NCBI RefSeq assembly: GCF_029667115.1
Contig: NZ_JARUIU010000001.1
Location: forward strand, 744,001-808,000
From: Jeotgalibacillus sp. ET6
Lineage (GTDB): Bacteria; Bacillota; Bacilli; Bacillales; Jeotgalibacillaceae
Reading direction: 5' to 3'
Length of the DNA stretch: 64,000 nt
Below, piece by piece: positions 11,295 to 19,774 of this stretch. A program made the translations under genes and the position numbers. Every line of letters begins with the position of its first letter. Positions within the stretch are counted from its first letter, which is position 1. The notes under the pieces were generated by a model. It did not search any database, was not told the origin of the DNA, and saw only the letters and a program-made list of their open reading frames with translations.

Positions 11295-12416
11295 CTAAGG
11301 CTGACTGACCGCTTCCGCTTCGAGAACAATTCCTGAGAGAACCTCAGCAAATAAATCTGCAGAGAGCTGCATTTCCTCGAACGTGTTGTCAACACCCCCA
11401 AGCTCAAGTAAAAGGGAGTTGGCAGACAGGTCCTGGTTAAATTTGCCGTTAGTGCCTGCTCCTTCCTTTAAATACACATCCCTCGAAATTCCGGGTATTA
11501 TTTCGTTCATTTTCGCATGAACTTTTTTTGCCAAAGCTAAATTTTTATCACTCTCTGCGTGCTCTCCACCCACTACAAACGCGACTCTCGCATAAACTTT
11601 CCCTTCATGCTCAAGTGCCGTGACATCATGACGGGCAGAATCACGATGCACATCTATAAGATAAGTTAACCCGGGCAGCGAAGCAGTTGCTGTCTGCACA
11701 ACTTTTCTGGATTCATCATAGGCATGGGCGTAATAGTCCAGCCCATTATTTTTTATATTTCCAACAATATCAGTTTGATCCAGAACGGTTCCTACTCCTC
11801 TTTTTTCAAAGGCAGTTTTTAAATAAGGTCCCATTTGCGTAATGTTCACCTTCGAGTTGTGAGCAAGGTTAGGATCTTTTGTATCCGGCAAATAGGGAAG
11901 AAACGACTCTCTTGAATGTGTGAAATACAAAAGAACTTTATTTGGAACGATAACAGAGGCTGCTGGACTCTCCAGGAGTTCTGTCACCGGTTCAAGAGCC
12001 TCCTCTTCCTTGCCATTTAAAAACCAATCCGTAGGAGGAACCGATTCAAACGGCTCAGGGAAATTGGAACCGTGGCTCGACTGAGCAGAAACGGTTGAAT
12101 TTTTTATAAGCATTCCTTCTGTGGTTAGCCATCTTGAAGGATCAGAAACCACAAGAGAAAAATCTTTAAGCCACATGTCAAGTTCTGTTGGCCCTTCCTC
12201 TATTATAGAAGAGGTTTCCATTTGAACAAACGCTTTTGTCCAATTTTCCGGCAGTCCTTCCTGCCACTGGCTAGAATGATTATCAGACCAATTCAGCACA
12301 TAAGGCATAGAGATTGCAGTAAGCGTCAGCGACAAGAGTAACAACGTAGTACGGACAATGGAATGGACCGTTTTAGATAAAACGGGTTCTAGTAAGATCA
12401 TTTTTGTTTTTTTCAT
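11295..12416 (-). CDS. spoIIP: Stage II sporulation protein P
   Basis: Cell-wall amidase/endopeptidase of the SpoIID-SpoIIM-SpoIIP engulfment machine, 373 residues. One membrane segment lies at about residues 20-42, then an extracytoplasmic region of variable sequence to about 150, then the conserved catalytic domain with YFTHSRESFLPYLP, TYLIDVHRDSARHD and LLLELGGVDN. The start ATG 12416 has GGTGGGGAG upstream. It sits between gpr and lepA as in B. subtilis. A CATAAAAT at about 12440 could be the -10 of a SigE promoter, but I could not find a convincing -35. Confidence 0.95.
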   Translation of the reverse strand: MKKTKMILLEPVLSKTVHSIVRTTLLLLSLTLTAISMPYVLNWSDNHSSQWQEGLPENWTKAFVQMETSSIIEEGPTELDMWLKDFSLVVSDPSRWLTTEGMLIKNSTVSAQSSHGSNFPEPFESVPPTDWFLNGKEEEALEPVTELLESPAASVIVPNKVLLYFTHSRESFLPYLPDTKDPNLAHNSKVNITQMGPYLKTAFEKRGVGTVLDQTDIVGNIKNNGLDYYAHAYDESRKVVQTATASLPGLTYLIDVHRDSARHDVTALEHEGKVYARVAFVVGGEHAESDKNLALAKKVHAKMNEIIPGISRDVYLKEGAGTNGKFNQDLSANSLLLELGGVDNTFEEMQLSADLFAEVLSGIVLEAEAVSQP

Positions 12417-12579
12417 CGTTTCTCCCCACCTCGCATAAAAGACTCTTTTAATTTTATGCCTGTCGGGAAATGAAAGAACCGATCTTTTAGATTCTCAACA
12501 TTTAAGGTCAATTTAAAATTTTATGAAACCGGGAAAAGCTGCTTTGTAAGATGAATTAGGGACGGTACGAGAGCTTATA

Positions 12580-12645
12580 AAGAAAAGAGCCTAAGACAAA
12601 GTCTCTGGCTCTTCGACCGGTCCACTAAGCTTTTAGTGGCACCCT
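12580..12645 (-). repeat. Truncated intergenic repeat with terminator, downstream of gpr
   Basis: On the minus strand GGACCGGTCGAAGAGCC runs into a terminator hairpin (12585-12613, AAGAGCC/GGCTCTT with inner AGAC/GTCT) and then TTTTCTTT. This is the right end of the dispersed repeat; the left two thirds are missing or unrecognisable. It terminates gpr transcription, 180 bases after its stop. The rest of the gpr-spoIIP gap (12417-12579 and 12646-12791) holds only a 7-bp stem at about 12721-12741 (CTGGAGT/ACTCCAG) with no U-tract. Confidence 0.75.
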
Positions 12646-12791
12646 TTAAATTTCGCATAAGCTTAAATGTCAATGTATTTTTATATACCATAATGCCATG
12701 CGATGAAGGAATTAAACTCCTGGAGTGAGAAACTCCAGATTAAATTTGTATTGTAGTGTACCAAAGCCCTTTAAATTTATAATTTTATCTT

Positions 12792-13871
12792 CTAATGCGT
12801 AAAGGTTGATCCATGGCCATTTGATAAACTTTCATGAAGGGCGCTGTTGATGGCCATGGCAATAACATTTGCTGCCTGTTCCATAAACAGATCAGTGTCT
12901 TTAGGTGTAACAATGAGGTTATGTCCAAGTGGAGACAGCACTTCTTCGAGAAGCTGTCTTTTTTCTTCTTCTTCCAATTCCCCCATCATCCCCAGATAGA
13001 ATTTTTTTTCATCTTCTGAAGGTTCGTCCTCATCTGTCAGTTTTTTCGTTCCGGGAAGAGCTCCAACCGATAATGAATTTGAGGCATTTCCCTTCAGTCT
13101 TCTTTTTTGTCCAAGCGTTTTCAGATAATAGTTCAGGGTATCCTGAGTAATCGTAACGGCGTCTACTACAGTTGGAATTCCGATTGATACTACAGGTATA
13201 CCAAGTGTTTGAAAACTGATTTCTTTTCTCTTATTTCCTACTCCCGCCCCTGGCTGAATACCTGTAGAAGAAATTTGAATCGTGGCATGAATTCTCTCAA
13301 CTGCCCGGGCAGCTAAAGCATCAATAACAATTACCGCTTCCGGTTTGATTTTTTCTACAATTCCATGAATAATGTCACTCGTTTCCATACCGGTTAAACC
13401 CATTACACCAGGTGCAATAGCGGATACCTTTCGAAAGCCATTTTCAACTGCGTGAGGTTCATGCAAAAACAAATGATTTGTAATAAAAACATTCTCACAC
13501 ACAAGTGGTCCGAGTGAATCAGGGGTCACCTGCCAGTTCCCAAGACCAACAATCAATATATGCGCTTCTGAAGAAATCTGCGACAACGGAAGAAACTGGC
13601 GGATCACTTTTTCAAAAGCAGCAGACACAGCCTGCTGAAGTGTTTCGTCCTGGGTTCTAAGCTGAGGAACTTCAAGTGTCCAGTAGTGGCCTTCTTTTTT
13701 GCCAAGCAATTCTTCAGCATGCTTGTCAATAATCACTTTACTGACGGTGAACTGATCAATTTTGTCTTCGGTTATTTGTATGCCTTCTTTAATTGAAGGC
13801 TCCTGAACCAGCTGTTCTTCAACTGCGGTTTCGAAGGCTTCTATCGCTAAATCTGTACGCATGGAAATCAT
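12792..13871 (-). CDS. gpr: Spore germination protease Gpr
   Basis: Aspartic-type protease that degrades small acid-soluble spore proteins at germination, 359 residues. It is made as a zymogen in the forespore. The N-terminus MISMRTDLAIEAFE resembles the pro-region of the family, and the conserved core includes LIVGLGNWQVTPDSLGP, APGVMGLTGMET, VIVIDALAAR and GAGVGNKRKE. Start ATG 13871 has AGGGAT upstream. In the family expression is driven by SigF/SigG; I did not find a clear promoter of that kind here. It is divergent from rpsT and precedes spoIIP. Confidence 0.96.
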   Translation of the reverse strand: MISMRTDLAIEAFETAVEEQLVQEPSIKEGIQITEDKIDQFTVSKVIIDKHAEELLGKKEGHYWTLEVPQLRTQDETLQQAVSAAFEKVIRQFLPLSQISSEAHILIVGLGNWQVTPDSLGPLVCENVFITNHLFLHEPHAVENGFRKVSAIAPGVMGLTGMETSDIIHGIVEKIKPEAVIVIDALAARAVERIHATIQISSTGIQPGAGVGNKRKEISFQTLGIPVVSIGIPTVVDAVTITQDTLNYYLKTLGQKRRLKGNASNSLSVGALPGTKKLTDEDEPSEDEKKFYLGMMGELEEEEKRQLLEEVLSPLGHNLIVTPKDTDLFMEQAANVIAMAINSALHESLSNGHGSTFTH

Positions 13872-13987
13872 GTTATCCCTACTTCCGTTTTTTTATAGGA
13901 TTCACAGAGTAAAAGCAATCCATGCATTTTCAATTTATTTTTTATTCCTCTTTTTGCTGCCCCCATGACTAATTTTCTTTACATCTA

Positions 13988-14016
13988 TTGCATTTCTTCT
14001 TGCTATTTGATAAAAT
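13988..14016 (+). promoter_or_regulatory. rpsT promoter
   Basis: TTGCAT (13988-13993), 17 bases, TAAAAT (14011-14016), a good SigA-type match. The predicted start near 14023 gives a leader of about 135 bases before rpsT. Confidence 0.7.
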
Positions 14017-14064
14017 ATCCCTTGTTCTTATGTAAAGGTAACACATTGTTCTAAACTAGTAATT

Positions 14065-14097
14065 CGCATAGCGAGTGAACTAGTACTCGCAAATGCG
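14065..14097 (+). promoter_or_regulatory. Stem-loop in the rpsT leader
   Basis: Strong inverted repeat CGCATaGCGAGT (14065-14076) / ACTCGCaaATGCG (14085-14097) around an 8-base loop, in the middle of the 5' untranslated region. It has no U-tract, so it is not a terminator. An autoregulatory S20 binding site is possible but not shown by the sequence. Confidence 0.5.
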
Positions 14098-14157
14098 GGT
14101 GTTGAATTGTTAAATCGAGTCATATAGAACCTCGATCCAATTTGGGAGGTGACATGA

Positions 14158-14412
14158 ATGCCAAATATTAAATCTGCTATCAAGCGCACGAAAACAAGTG
14201 AAGCACGTAAAGCAAAGAATATTCAGCAAAAATCAGCTATGCGTACAGCAGTTAAACGTTTTGAAACTGCTGCTAACGAAAACGCTGAGAACAAAACTGA
14301 ACTTCTTTCCAGCGCTGTTAAACAACTGGACAAAGCTGCACAAAAAGGCTTGATCCACAAAAACAACGCGGACCGCAAAAAAGCGAGCCTAATGAAAAAA
14401 GCGAACGCATAA
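14158..14412 (+). CDS. rpsT: 30S ribosomal protein S20
   Basis: Primary 16S rRNA-binding protein, 84 residues, rich in Lys and Ala, with the typical start MPNIKSAIKRTKTSEA and the helix repeats of S20. The ribosome binding site GGGAGGTG is 7 bases upstream. It is one of few plus-strand genes here and has its own promoter, a structured leader and its own terminator at 14423-14457, so it is a single-gene unit. In B. subtilis rpsT is likewise opposite to gpr and next to yqeN. Confidence 0.98.
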   Translation: MPNIKSAIKRTKTSEARKAKNIQQKSAMRTAVKRFETAANENAENKTELLSSAVKQLDKAAQKGLIHKNNADRKKASLMKKANA

Positions 14413-14422
14413 TTTTACAAGC

Positions 14423-14457
14423 AAAAAACCCTCAATTTAAATGAGGGTTTTTTATTT
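14423..14457 (+). terminator. rpsT terminator (bidirectional with holA)
   Basis: AAAAAACCCTCA/TGAGGGTTTTTT hairpin followed by TATTTT. A runs on the other side make it usable for holA on the minus strand, whose stop is at 14467. Confidence 0.9.
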
Positions 14458-14466
14458 TGTGTTACT

Positions 14467-15489
14467 TTACTGCGTTTGAATTTTTGTCAAAAAAAGCTCG
14501 ATGACCATTTCTTTGTTTAGACCTGAGGATTTCATTTCAAGATCTGATTGGGCAAGTGACAGCATAATCCCGGTTAGCTGATCATCAGAAAATGCCTGTG
14601 CATGCTTAGCGGCAAGCTTTACTCTGAAGGGATGAACTTTCAGCTGTGAAGCAATCTGCTGCTGGCCATATCCTTTGGATCCCAATGATTTGACCTGGTA
14701 GATCAATCTGAATTGTGCGGACAGCAGGGCAAGAATTTTTAATGGTTCTTCTTTTTGCTTCAATAAGTCCCAATAAAGCCTGAGTGCTTCGTCAATTTTA
14801 TTATGAACCGCACGATCAATAAGCTCGAATACGTTTTGTTCAATCGATCTTGCCGTCAGCTTTTCCACCATTTCAAGCGTAATTTGACTTGACTCATACG
14901 CATATAAAGCGAGTTTGTCTATTTCACCTGAAAGAAGAAATAAATTGGTTCCCGCCAGCTCAATTACCTTGCTTACTGCCTGATCATCAATTTGCACTCC
15001 TGCCTGGCCAGCCCGCTGTTTGACCCAGGTAATAATATCGCCCTCTTTTAATTTTCTTGCTTCTAGGACGGTAGCAGCCTTTTTAAGCTGCTTGGTGATT
15101 TTTTTCCTTTCGTCCAACTTATCGTAGGGGGCAATAAAAACTAAAATTGTATACGGGGCGGGAGAATTCAGATAGGACTGAAGCGGAGCAACATTGTGCT
15201 CGGCTGTTTCCTTCTTTTTTTCAGCAGTTAAGAACAAGGGGTTATGTATAAAAACAAGCCTTCTTTCCCCCATAAAAGGAAATGTTTCAGCGTCTTCCAT
15301 TGCCTGATTCAGTGTATCTCCGTCCTCAAGATCATAGGAAGAAAAATTAAAATCCATTTCTTCTTCAAGAATGGAGTGTTTCAGCAGTACCTGTTTCGTT
15401 TCTTTTATTAAAAAAGGCTCATCTCCATATACTAAATAAACCGGAGCGAATCTTTTTTGCTTCATGGCGGTCCATTCTTTTACAATCAT
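14467..15489 (-). CDS. holA: DNA polymerase III subunit delta (clamp loader)
   Basis: Delta subunit (YqeN) that opens the beta clamp, 340 residues. The N-terminal AAA-like domain begins with VYLVYGDEPFLIKET, and the helical collar domain has the LSGEIDKLALY and DLLKQKEEPLKILALLSAQ segments typical of Gram-positive HolA. Start ATG 15489. It stands alone, convergent with rpsT and separated from comEC by yqzM on the other strand, as in B. subtilis. Confidence 0.95.
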   Translation of the reverse strand: MIVKEWTAMKQKRFAPVYLVYGDEPFLIKETKQVLLKHSILEEEMDFNFSSYDLEDGDTLNQAMEDAETFPFMGERRLVFIHNPLFLTAEKKKETAEHNVAPLQSYLNSPAPYTILVFIAPYDKLDERKKITKQLKKAATVLEARKLKEGDIITWVKQRAGQAGVQIDDQAVSKVIELAGTNLFLLSGEIDKLALYAYESSQITLEMVEKLTARSIEQNVFELIDRAVHNKIDEALRLYWDLLKQKEEPLKILALLSAQFRLIYQVKSLGSKGYGQQQIASQLKVHPFRVKLAAKHAQAFSDDQLTGIMLSLAQSDLEMKSSGLNKEMVIELFLTKIQTQ

Positions 15490-15786
15490 CCTGCACGCTC
15501 CATTTCATAACAGCCTGCTACTATCGTAAGAAACTTTCGCCTTTTTGACAAGAGGCAGCATATGTAAAGGGAACCGCTTAGGCTGGACCACCAGCGTAAG
15601 CGGGTATTTGAACGCTTTCCTCAGGGTCCTAGGAAATCCTGATTAAAGCGGAGCACCTAAGCTTATTATCACCTCAAAAACATGAACTATTTATGATAAA
15701 CGGTACCAGGACAGGAAAAAACTTTTCTGGGTATGGATTTTTTTTTATGCATCCTCTATACTAAAATAGAAATAGGAGGGGTATTT
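15490..15786. other. Intergenic region upstream of yqzM
   Basis: About 297 bases without a gene. The stretch 15565-15660 contains GAACCGCTTAGGCTGGACC and AACGCTTTCCTCAGGG, which weakly recall blocks of the dispersed repeat, so it may be a decayed copy. A TATACT at 15757-15762 precedes yqzM but has no good -35 at the right distance. Confidence 0.4.
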
Positions 15787-15921
15787 ATGAACGAATTTGA
15801 AAATAATGTCCAGTCAAAACGGAACGATCTTATTGACTCCGGTGTAGCGTTCGTTGTATCTTTTGGCTTTTTTGCAGTTCTATTCGCTGTAGGAACCATT
15901 ATCTCAGTTGTAGGATCTTGA
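15787..15921 (+). CDS. yqzM: Small membrane protein YqzM
   Basis: A 44-residue protein beginning MNEFENNVQSKRND, then one membrane helix (about residues 20-42). This matches the YqzM family of Bacillus, which has the same length and position between holA and comEC. The ribosome binding site AGGAGGGG is 6-8 bases upstream of ATG 15787; a longer frame starting upstream has no such site. Function is unknown. A terminator follows at 15931-15965. Confidence 0.85.
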   Translation: MNEFENNVQSKRNDLIDSGVAFVVSFGFFAVLFAVGTIISVVGS

Positions 15922-15930
15922 TTTTTATGT

Positions 15931-15965
15931 GAAAAAGGGCCGGCTTATTGCAGGCTCTTTTTTTA
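15931..15965. terminator. Bidirectional terminator between yqzM and comEC
   Basis: AAGGGCCGGC/GCAGGCTCTT imperfect stem with A runs on the left and seven T on the right. It can end yqzM (plus) and comEC (minus) transcripts. Confidence 0.8.
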
Positions 15966-16018
15966 TTGTCCCTTTTTAAAAATAAAGGCGCAAAAAATAT
16001 ACAGGATCGTTATAGTCT

Positions 16019-18295
16019 TTATTCTTCATCGTATGGAAGAACCCATTGAAAGGTTCCCTTTTTTCCTCTGAATCGATATTCTACTGCACCGTGAGTGTGG
16101 GTGCCAAACACTTTTATACGGCGGGCTTTCAGCCGTTCAGTGACCTCATCGTGCGGATGATTATAGCGATTATTTACACCTGCAGAAATAATTGCGAATT
16201 CAGGGTCAAGTTCCGCCAGAAATTCGTCAGCTGTTGAGCTTTTGCTTCCGTGATGGCCCACTTTTAACACATCTGCATGTATAGAGTAGAGGTCGATGAT
16301 GTCTAATTCACCCTGCGTTTCCAGATCGCCTGCAAAAAACCAGGTTAATCCTCCAATCGAGGCCCATAGCACAAGGGAATCGTTGTTGCCTTCATAGACC
16401 GAATCGACGGGATAGATAATTTCAAATTGATTTCCTCCTTTTTCCCATGACTGATGGGCTTTTTTCTCTACTACTCCAATCGACCGTTTATGAAGATCTT
16501 CCAGCAATACTTTCACTTCATCTTTTTCATATGCGCCCGGTGTAATCCACACTTCATTAATTGCTATATAGTCTGCCAAATCTGATGTGCCTCCAATATG
16601 ATCCCAGTCTCCATGTGTAAGGATAATTGTGTCAACCGAGGTAATTCCTTTTCCTTTTAAAACCGGCCAAAGAATGTCTTTTCCTGTAGAAAAATCTGTA
16701 TTTTCAAACTGTGCCGCTCCTCCCGTATCAATTAAATAAGTGCCCTGTCCCCAAGGAAGATCGATCAATATACTGTCCCCCTGACCAACATCAACAAACA
16801 AAACAGTTCCTGTTGGGTTAAAACGGCTTGAAAGCCAATCCATACTTAAAAGCAGAATAAGAAAGATGAAAGGCTTGACCGAATTACTGATCTCTATTCT
16901 GTAAAAGAAAAAAAGAGTAAGGCAAATGTAAAGAAACATAAAATACGGGGAAGGCTGCCCAAGAACAATTGAAGCAAATGGCAGAGAAGCTAGATGAAGG
17001 GTTAATAAATCCAGAAAAACCACACCCTCCCCTGCCCAATGCAACACAAGGGATGCGAATTGAGGGACTGCAAAAGAAACCAAATACAAAAAAAAGAGAA
17101 TGGGCAATAACACGGCGGTGAATACGGGGATGTAAAATACATTTACAATGAATGAAGCAATGGATAATTCATGAAAATGATAAAGTAAAATTGGCATTGC
17201 GCCTATTTGTGCTGCAAATGATACTTTAACGATGGAAAGCATACTTGAAGCAGCTGCAAGAATCCGGGGTGCACTGAGAAGAATTGTCAGACTGACGGCA
17301 TAGCTTAACTGAAATCCCACCTGAAGCAGGTTCATTGGATTAATGGCCAGTTGAATAATAAATGTGACGGACAAAGCTTGCAGCAGCGGCGTTTTTCTAG
17401 TAAAGAAAGAAAACAGCAGGACAATTAAAACCATACTGACCGCTCTGATCACTGGTGGGGAAGCACCTGTTATAAGTGCATAAAACGGCAAACCGATCAA
17501 AATAATGACTCTTGCTTTTTCTCGTGTAAGCCCTGCACGCAGCAATAACCACCACATAATGGCTGTCATCATGCCGACATGCATGCCTGATATCGCCAAA
17601 AGATGTATAACTCCTATTTTCTGATAAGCTTCCAGCAAATCCTCATCCATATTTTCTCTTGACCCAAAAATGAGCGCTTCTGCAAGAGGAGCCAAATCGT
17701 GCGGGAAAATCTTTTGCAAATGTTCGATGCCTCTTTGCCTCATAAAGCGGATTTTTTCTCTTGGCGTCAGCAGGACCTCATAGCATGGTCCCGCAGGATT
17801 CAACTCTTTAATTTGAAATGTCCAGTGAATATTTTGCTGTTTTAAGTAGGCTTGATAATTAAATAAATGGGGATTTCTTGCAGGTGAAGGGGATTTTAAC
17901 GTTCCTTTCCATGTGCACCAGCTTGGAGAAAGTGCGGAAAGTTCAGAAGGGGTGATTTCGGAAGGAAGGATAAAGCTAATTTGCAGTCGTTCGCCGTTCA
18001 AGGTGATGGCCTGTGCTCTTGCCGTCTGTCCTTTGTCTATTACCGGCTCTGTGATACGGAGCGGCAGGTCAGTTTCTTCACCGCTTAAAGTTGTCTTGAG
18101 ACCCCTTATTTCGGCGGCGGTGATACAAAAAAATAGAAGAGCACAAATTATAAATCCAGCAAGATGAAGGCGTCCTGGCGTATATCGTTTCCAGGCGAGG
18201 ATGTAAAAGGGGAAGAGCATTGCTCCAAAAAGAGGAGAGTGCGCTAGAGAAGCTCCCAGAAAAGCCATCAGCGCACACGGAATGGTCCATTTCAT
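16019..18295 (-). CDS. comEC: Competence DNA-uptake channel ComEC
   Basis: Polytopic protein that carries single-stranded DNA across the membrane during transformation, 758 residues. Order: two or three N-terminal helices, a soluble DUF4131/OB domain (about 50-190), the ComEC membrane channel domain (about 200-480, with HLLAISGMHVGMM), and a metallo-beta-lactamase domain with LTHGDWDHIGG at about residue 560 and VGHHGSKSS near 670. The zinc-ligand residues are intact, so a nuclease role for that domain is plausible. Its ATG overlaps the comEB stop by one base. Confidence 0.95.
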   Translation of the reverse strand: MKWTIPCALMAFLGASLAHSPLFGAMLFPFYILAWKRYTPGRLHLAGFIICALLFFCITAAEIRGLKTTLSGEETDLPLRITEPVIDKGQTARAQAITLNGERLQISFILPSEITPSELSALSPSWCTWKGTLKSPSPARNPHLFNYQAYLKQQNIHWTFQIKELNPAGPCYEVLLTPREKIRFMRQRGIEHLQKIFPHDLAPLAEALIFGSRENMDEDLLEAYQKIGVIHLLAISGMHVGMMTAIMWWLLLRAGLTREKARVIILIGLPFYALITGASPPVIRAVSMVLIVLLFSFFTRKTPLLQALSVTFIIQLAINPMNLLQVGFQLSYAVSLTILLSAPRILAAASSMLSIVKVSFAAQIGAMPILLYHFHELSIASFIVNVFYIPVFTAVLLPILFFLYLVSFAVPQFASLVLHWAGEGVVFLDLLTLHLASLPFASIVLGQPSPYFMFLYICLTLFFFYRIEISNSVKPFIFLILLLSMDWLSSRFNPTGTVLFVDVGQGDSILIDLPWGQGTYLIDTGGAAQFENTDFSTGKDILWPVLKGKGITSVDTIILTHGDWDHIGGTSDLADYIAINEVWITPGAYEKDEVKVLLEDLHKRSIGVVEKKAHQSWEKGGNQFEIIYPVDSVYEGNNDSLVLWASIGGLTWFFAGDLETQGELDIIDLYSIHADVLKVGHHGSKSSTADEFLAELDPEFAIISAGVNNRYNHPHDEVTERLKARRIKVFGTHTHGAVEYRFRGKKGTFQWVLPYDEE

Positions 18296-18771
18296 TATTG
18301 CGATCCGGGAACCGTATGGGAAACTAATGGTTCAAGCGATTCAGCATTGAATTTTACCTGCTTCACTTCGACATCTGCCTGATTAAACAGTTCAATCGCA
18401 TATGGATGATTCTTGTAATTTTCAGAGTAATATAATTTCTTTATTCCTGACTGGATAATGGCCTTAGAACATTGCAGACATGGAAAATGGGTAACATATA
18501 TTTCAGCTCCTTCTGTAGGAACCCCGAATTTAGCACATTGAAGCAGGGCATTCATTTCGGCATGTATGGTCCTTACACAGTGCTCATCAATCACATAACA
18601 GCCCTCATCGGCACAATGAGTTCCTCCCGCAATTGAGCCGTTATAACCTCCCGCTATAATCCGTTTCTGCCTGACTATGGTTGCACCTACTGCAAGCCTG
18701 GTGCACGTGCTTCTGAGTGCAAGCAAATGGCTTTGAGCCATAAAATATTGATCCCACGATATTCGATCCAT
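18295..18771 (-). CDS. comEB: dCMP deaminase ComEB
   Basis: Zinc deaminase of the cytidine/deoxycytidylate family, 158 residues, converting dCMP to dUMP. The zinc and proton-shuttle residues are in TIHAEMNALLQC and PCLQCSKAIIQSG. It is the middle gene of the comE operon, although in B. subtilis comEB is not needed for transformation itself. It overlaps comEC by one base and lies 41 bases after comEA. Confidence 0.95.
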   Translation of the reverse strand: MDRISWDQYFMAQSHLLALRSTCTRLAVGATIVRQKRIIAGGYNGSIAGGTHCADEGCYVIDEHCVRTIHAEMNALLQCAKFGVPTEGAEIYVTHFPCLQCSKAIIQSGIKKLYYSENYKNHPYAIELFNQADVEVKQVKFNAESLEPLVSHTVPGSQ

Positions 18772-18812
18772 TTAACATGCTCCTTTCTAATCTCCCATGA
18801 CATTTTTTATAC

Positions 18813-19448
18813 CTATTTTACATCAATTGATTCTTTTAGTTTATCAAATGTTTTATCCCCGATGCCGGAAATGTTTTTTATATCCTCTATGGATTCAAAG
18901 TTTCCTTCTGTTTCCCGGTATGCGAGAATGGCTTCAGCTTTTGCAGGGCCGATTCCGGTAATGGTTTGCAGTTCTGCAGCATCTGCTGTGTTTATATTAA
19001 TTTTTTGCGGCTGCTCCCCTGCACCCGTTGCTGTGACTGCTGCAGCAGATGCAGCCGGAACAGAAGTGACATCTTCTCCCGCTTCAGGTACGTATACAAC
19101 CATTTCATCCTGGAGCTTTTGAGACAAATTAACAAACTTCATGTCTGCTTCCCGGGTTTCCCCGCCGGCAAGCTTTAATGCATCTGTCACCCTGTCCCCT
19201 TCTTTCACTTCATATACGCCGGGTGAATGAACAGCACCTTTAACATCAACGATTATGGTTAATGAGGGTTCTGCGGCTGGTACGGTCTCGTCTTTTACCA
19301 TAGACGGCTGCGCATCGGCATTAGCAGGTAGTGGAGAGGGTACGGAATTGTTTGAGGAAGGATTTAGAGGATTAACTAAGATGAGGATAATAAGTGAAAC
19401 TGGAATAAGGATAAGAAGCGTGCGGATATTGTTTTTAAGCCAGAGCAT
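18813..19448 (-). CDS. comEA: Competence DNA receptor ComEA
   Basis: Membrane-anchored receptor that binds double-stranded DNA outside the cell, 211 residues. One N-terminal membrane helix (about residues 9-27), a Ser/Pro-rich linker, an SLBB domain (about 66-125, VDVKGAVHSPGVYEV), an Ala/Thr linker, and a C-terminal helix-hairpin-helix domain (about 148-211, INTADAAELQTITGIGPAKA). Start ATG 19448. It is the first gene of the comE operon. I found no convincing ComK box upstream. Confidence 0.95.
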   Translation of the reverse strand: MLWLKNNIRTLLILIPVSLIILILVNPLNPSSNNSVPSPLPANADAQPSMVKDETVPAAEPSLTIIVDVKGAVHSPGVYEVKEGDRVTDALKLAGGETREADMKFVNLSQKLQDEMVVYVPEAGEDVTSVPAASAAAVTATGAGEQPQKININTADAAELQTITGIGPAKAEAILAYRETEGNFESIEDIKNISGIGDKTFDKLKESIDVK

Positions 19449-19608
19449 TTAACAGTACCTCCCTGAAATGTAGCAGGGAGAAAAAGAAAGGGGCAAGACC
19501 ATTATTTCATAATTAATTGTAAAAAACAGCATAAAATAATATTAGTCAGGGATAAATTTTAAAAATTTTAGAGCATAAGGTGTTTTTCGTCCCTATGAGG
19601 TGATTGTA

Positions 19609-19650
19609 ATGTATGCAAAGACTCCAGCTCCTGCATTGGGCCGTCGCTGA
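19609..19650 (+). CDS. Possible 13-residue ORF of unknown function
   Basis: ATG at 19609 is preceded 6 bases away by GAGGTG (19597-19602), a strong ribosome binding site. The frame encodes MYAKTPAPALGRR and stops at 19650. A promoter-like pair lies about 65 bases upstream and a perfect 14-bp hairpin 33 bases downstream, so a short transcription unit is possible. It could also be the surviving start of a deleted gene. It does not look like the start of comER. Expression is not shown. Confidence 0.25.
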   Translation: MYAKTPAPALGRR

Positions 19651-19682
19651 GAAGAGTCCGATTGAAGCTCATTGAACAGACG

Positions 19683-19716
19683 AAAGAACCTGAAACACTT
19701 ATGTTTCAGGTTCTTT
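19683..19716 (-). terminator. Terminator of the yqeG-yqeM operon
   Basis: Perfect 14-bp stem AAAGAACCTGAAAC/GTTTCAGGTTCTTT with a 6-base loop. It lies about 60 bases past the yqeM stop and can also act on the plus strand. Confidence 0.85.
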
Positions 19717-19774
19717 AAATAAAAATGGCTGTGTAAGCTAGCTGAAAAATCCCTTTAAGAATTGAAAGACAAAT

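Larger units (their letters stand above)
19449..19774. other. comEA-yqeM intergenic region, no comER
   Basis: 326 bases. In B. subtilis comER lies here, divergent from comEA; no frame resembling it remains. The region holds a plus-strand promoter-like pair (TTGTAA 19517-19522, 17 bases, TATTAG 19540-19545), a 13-codon ORF with a good ribosome binding site at 19609-19650, and the terminator 19683-19716. Confidence 0.6.

Noticed and set aside
19545-19580. AT-rich stretch upstream of comEA as a ComK box
   Set aside because: The pattern AAAA, five bases, TTTT in pairs at the proper spacing is not met on either strand; only an AT-rich run is present.
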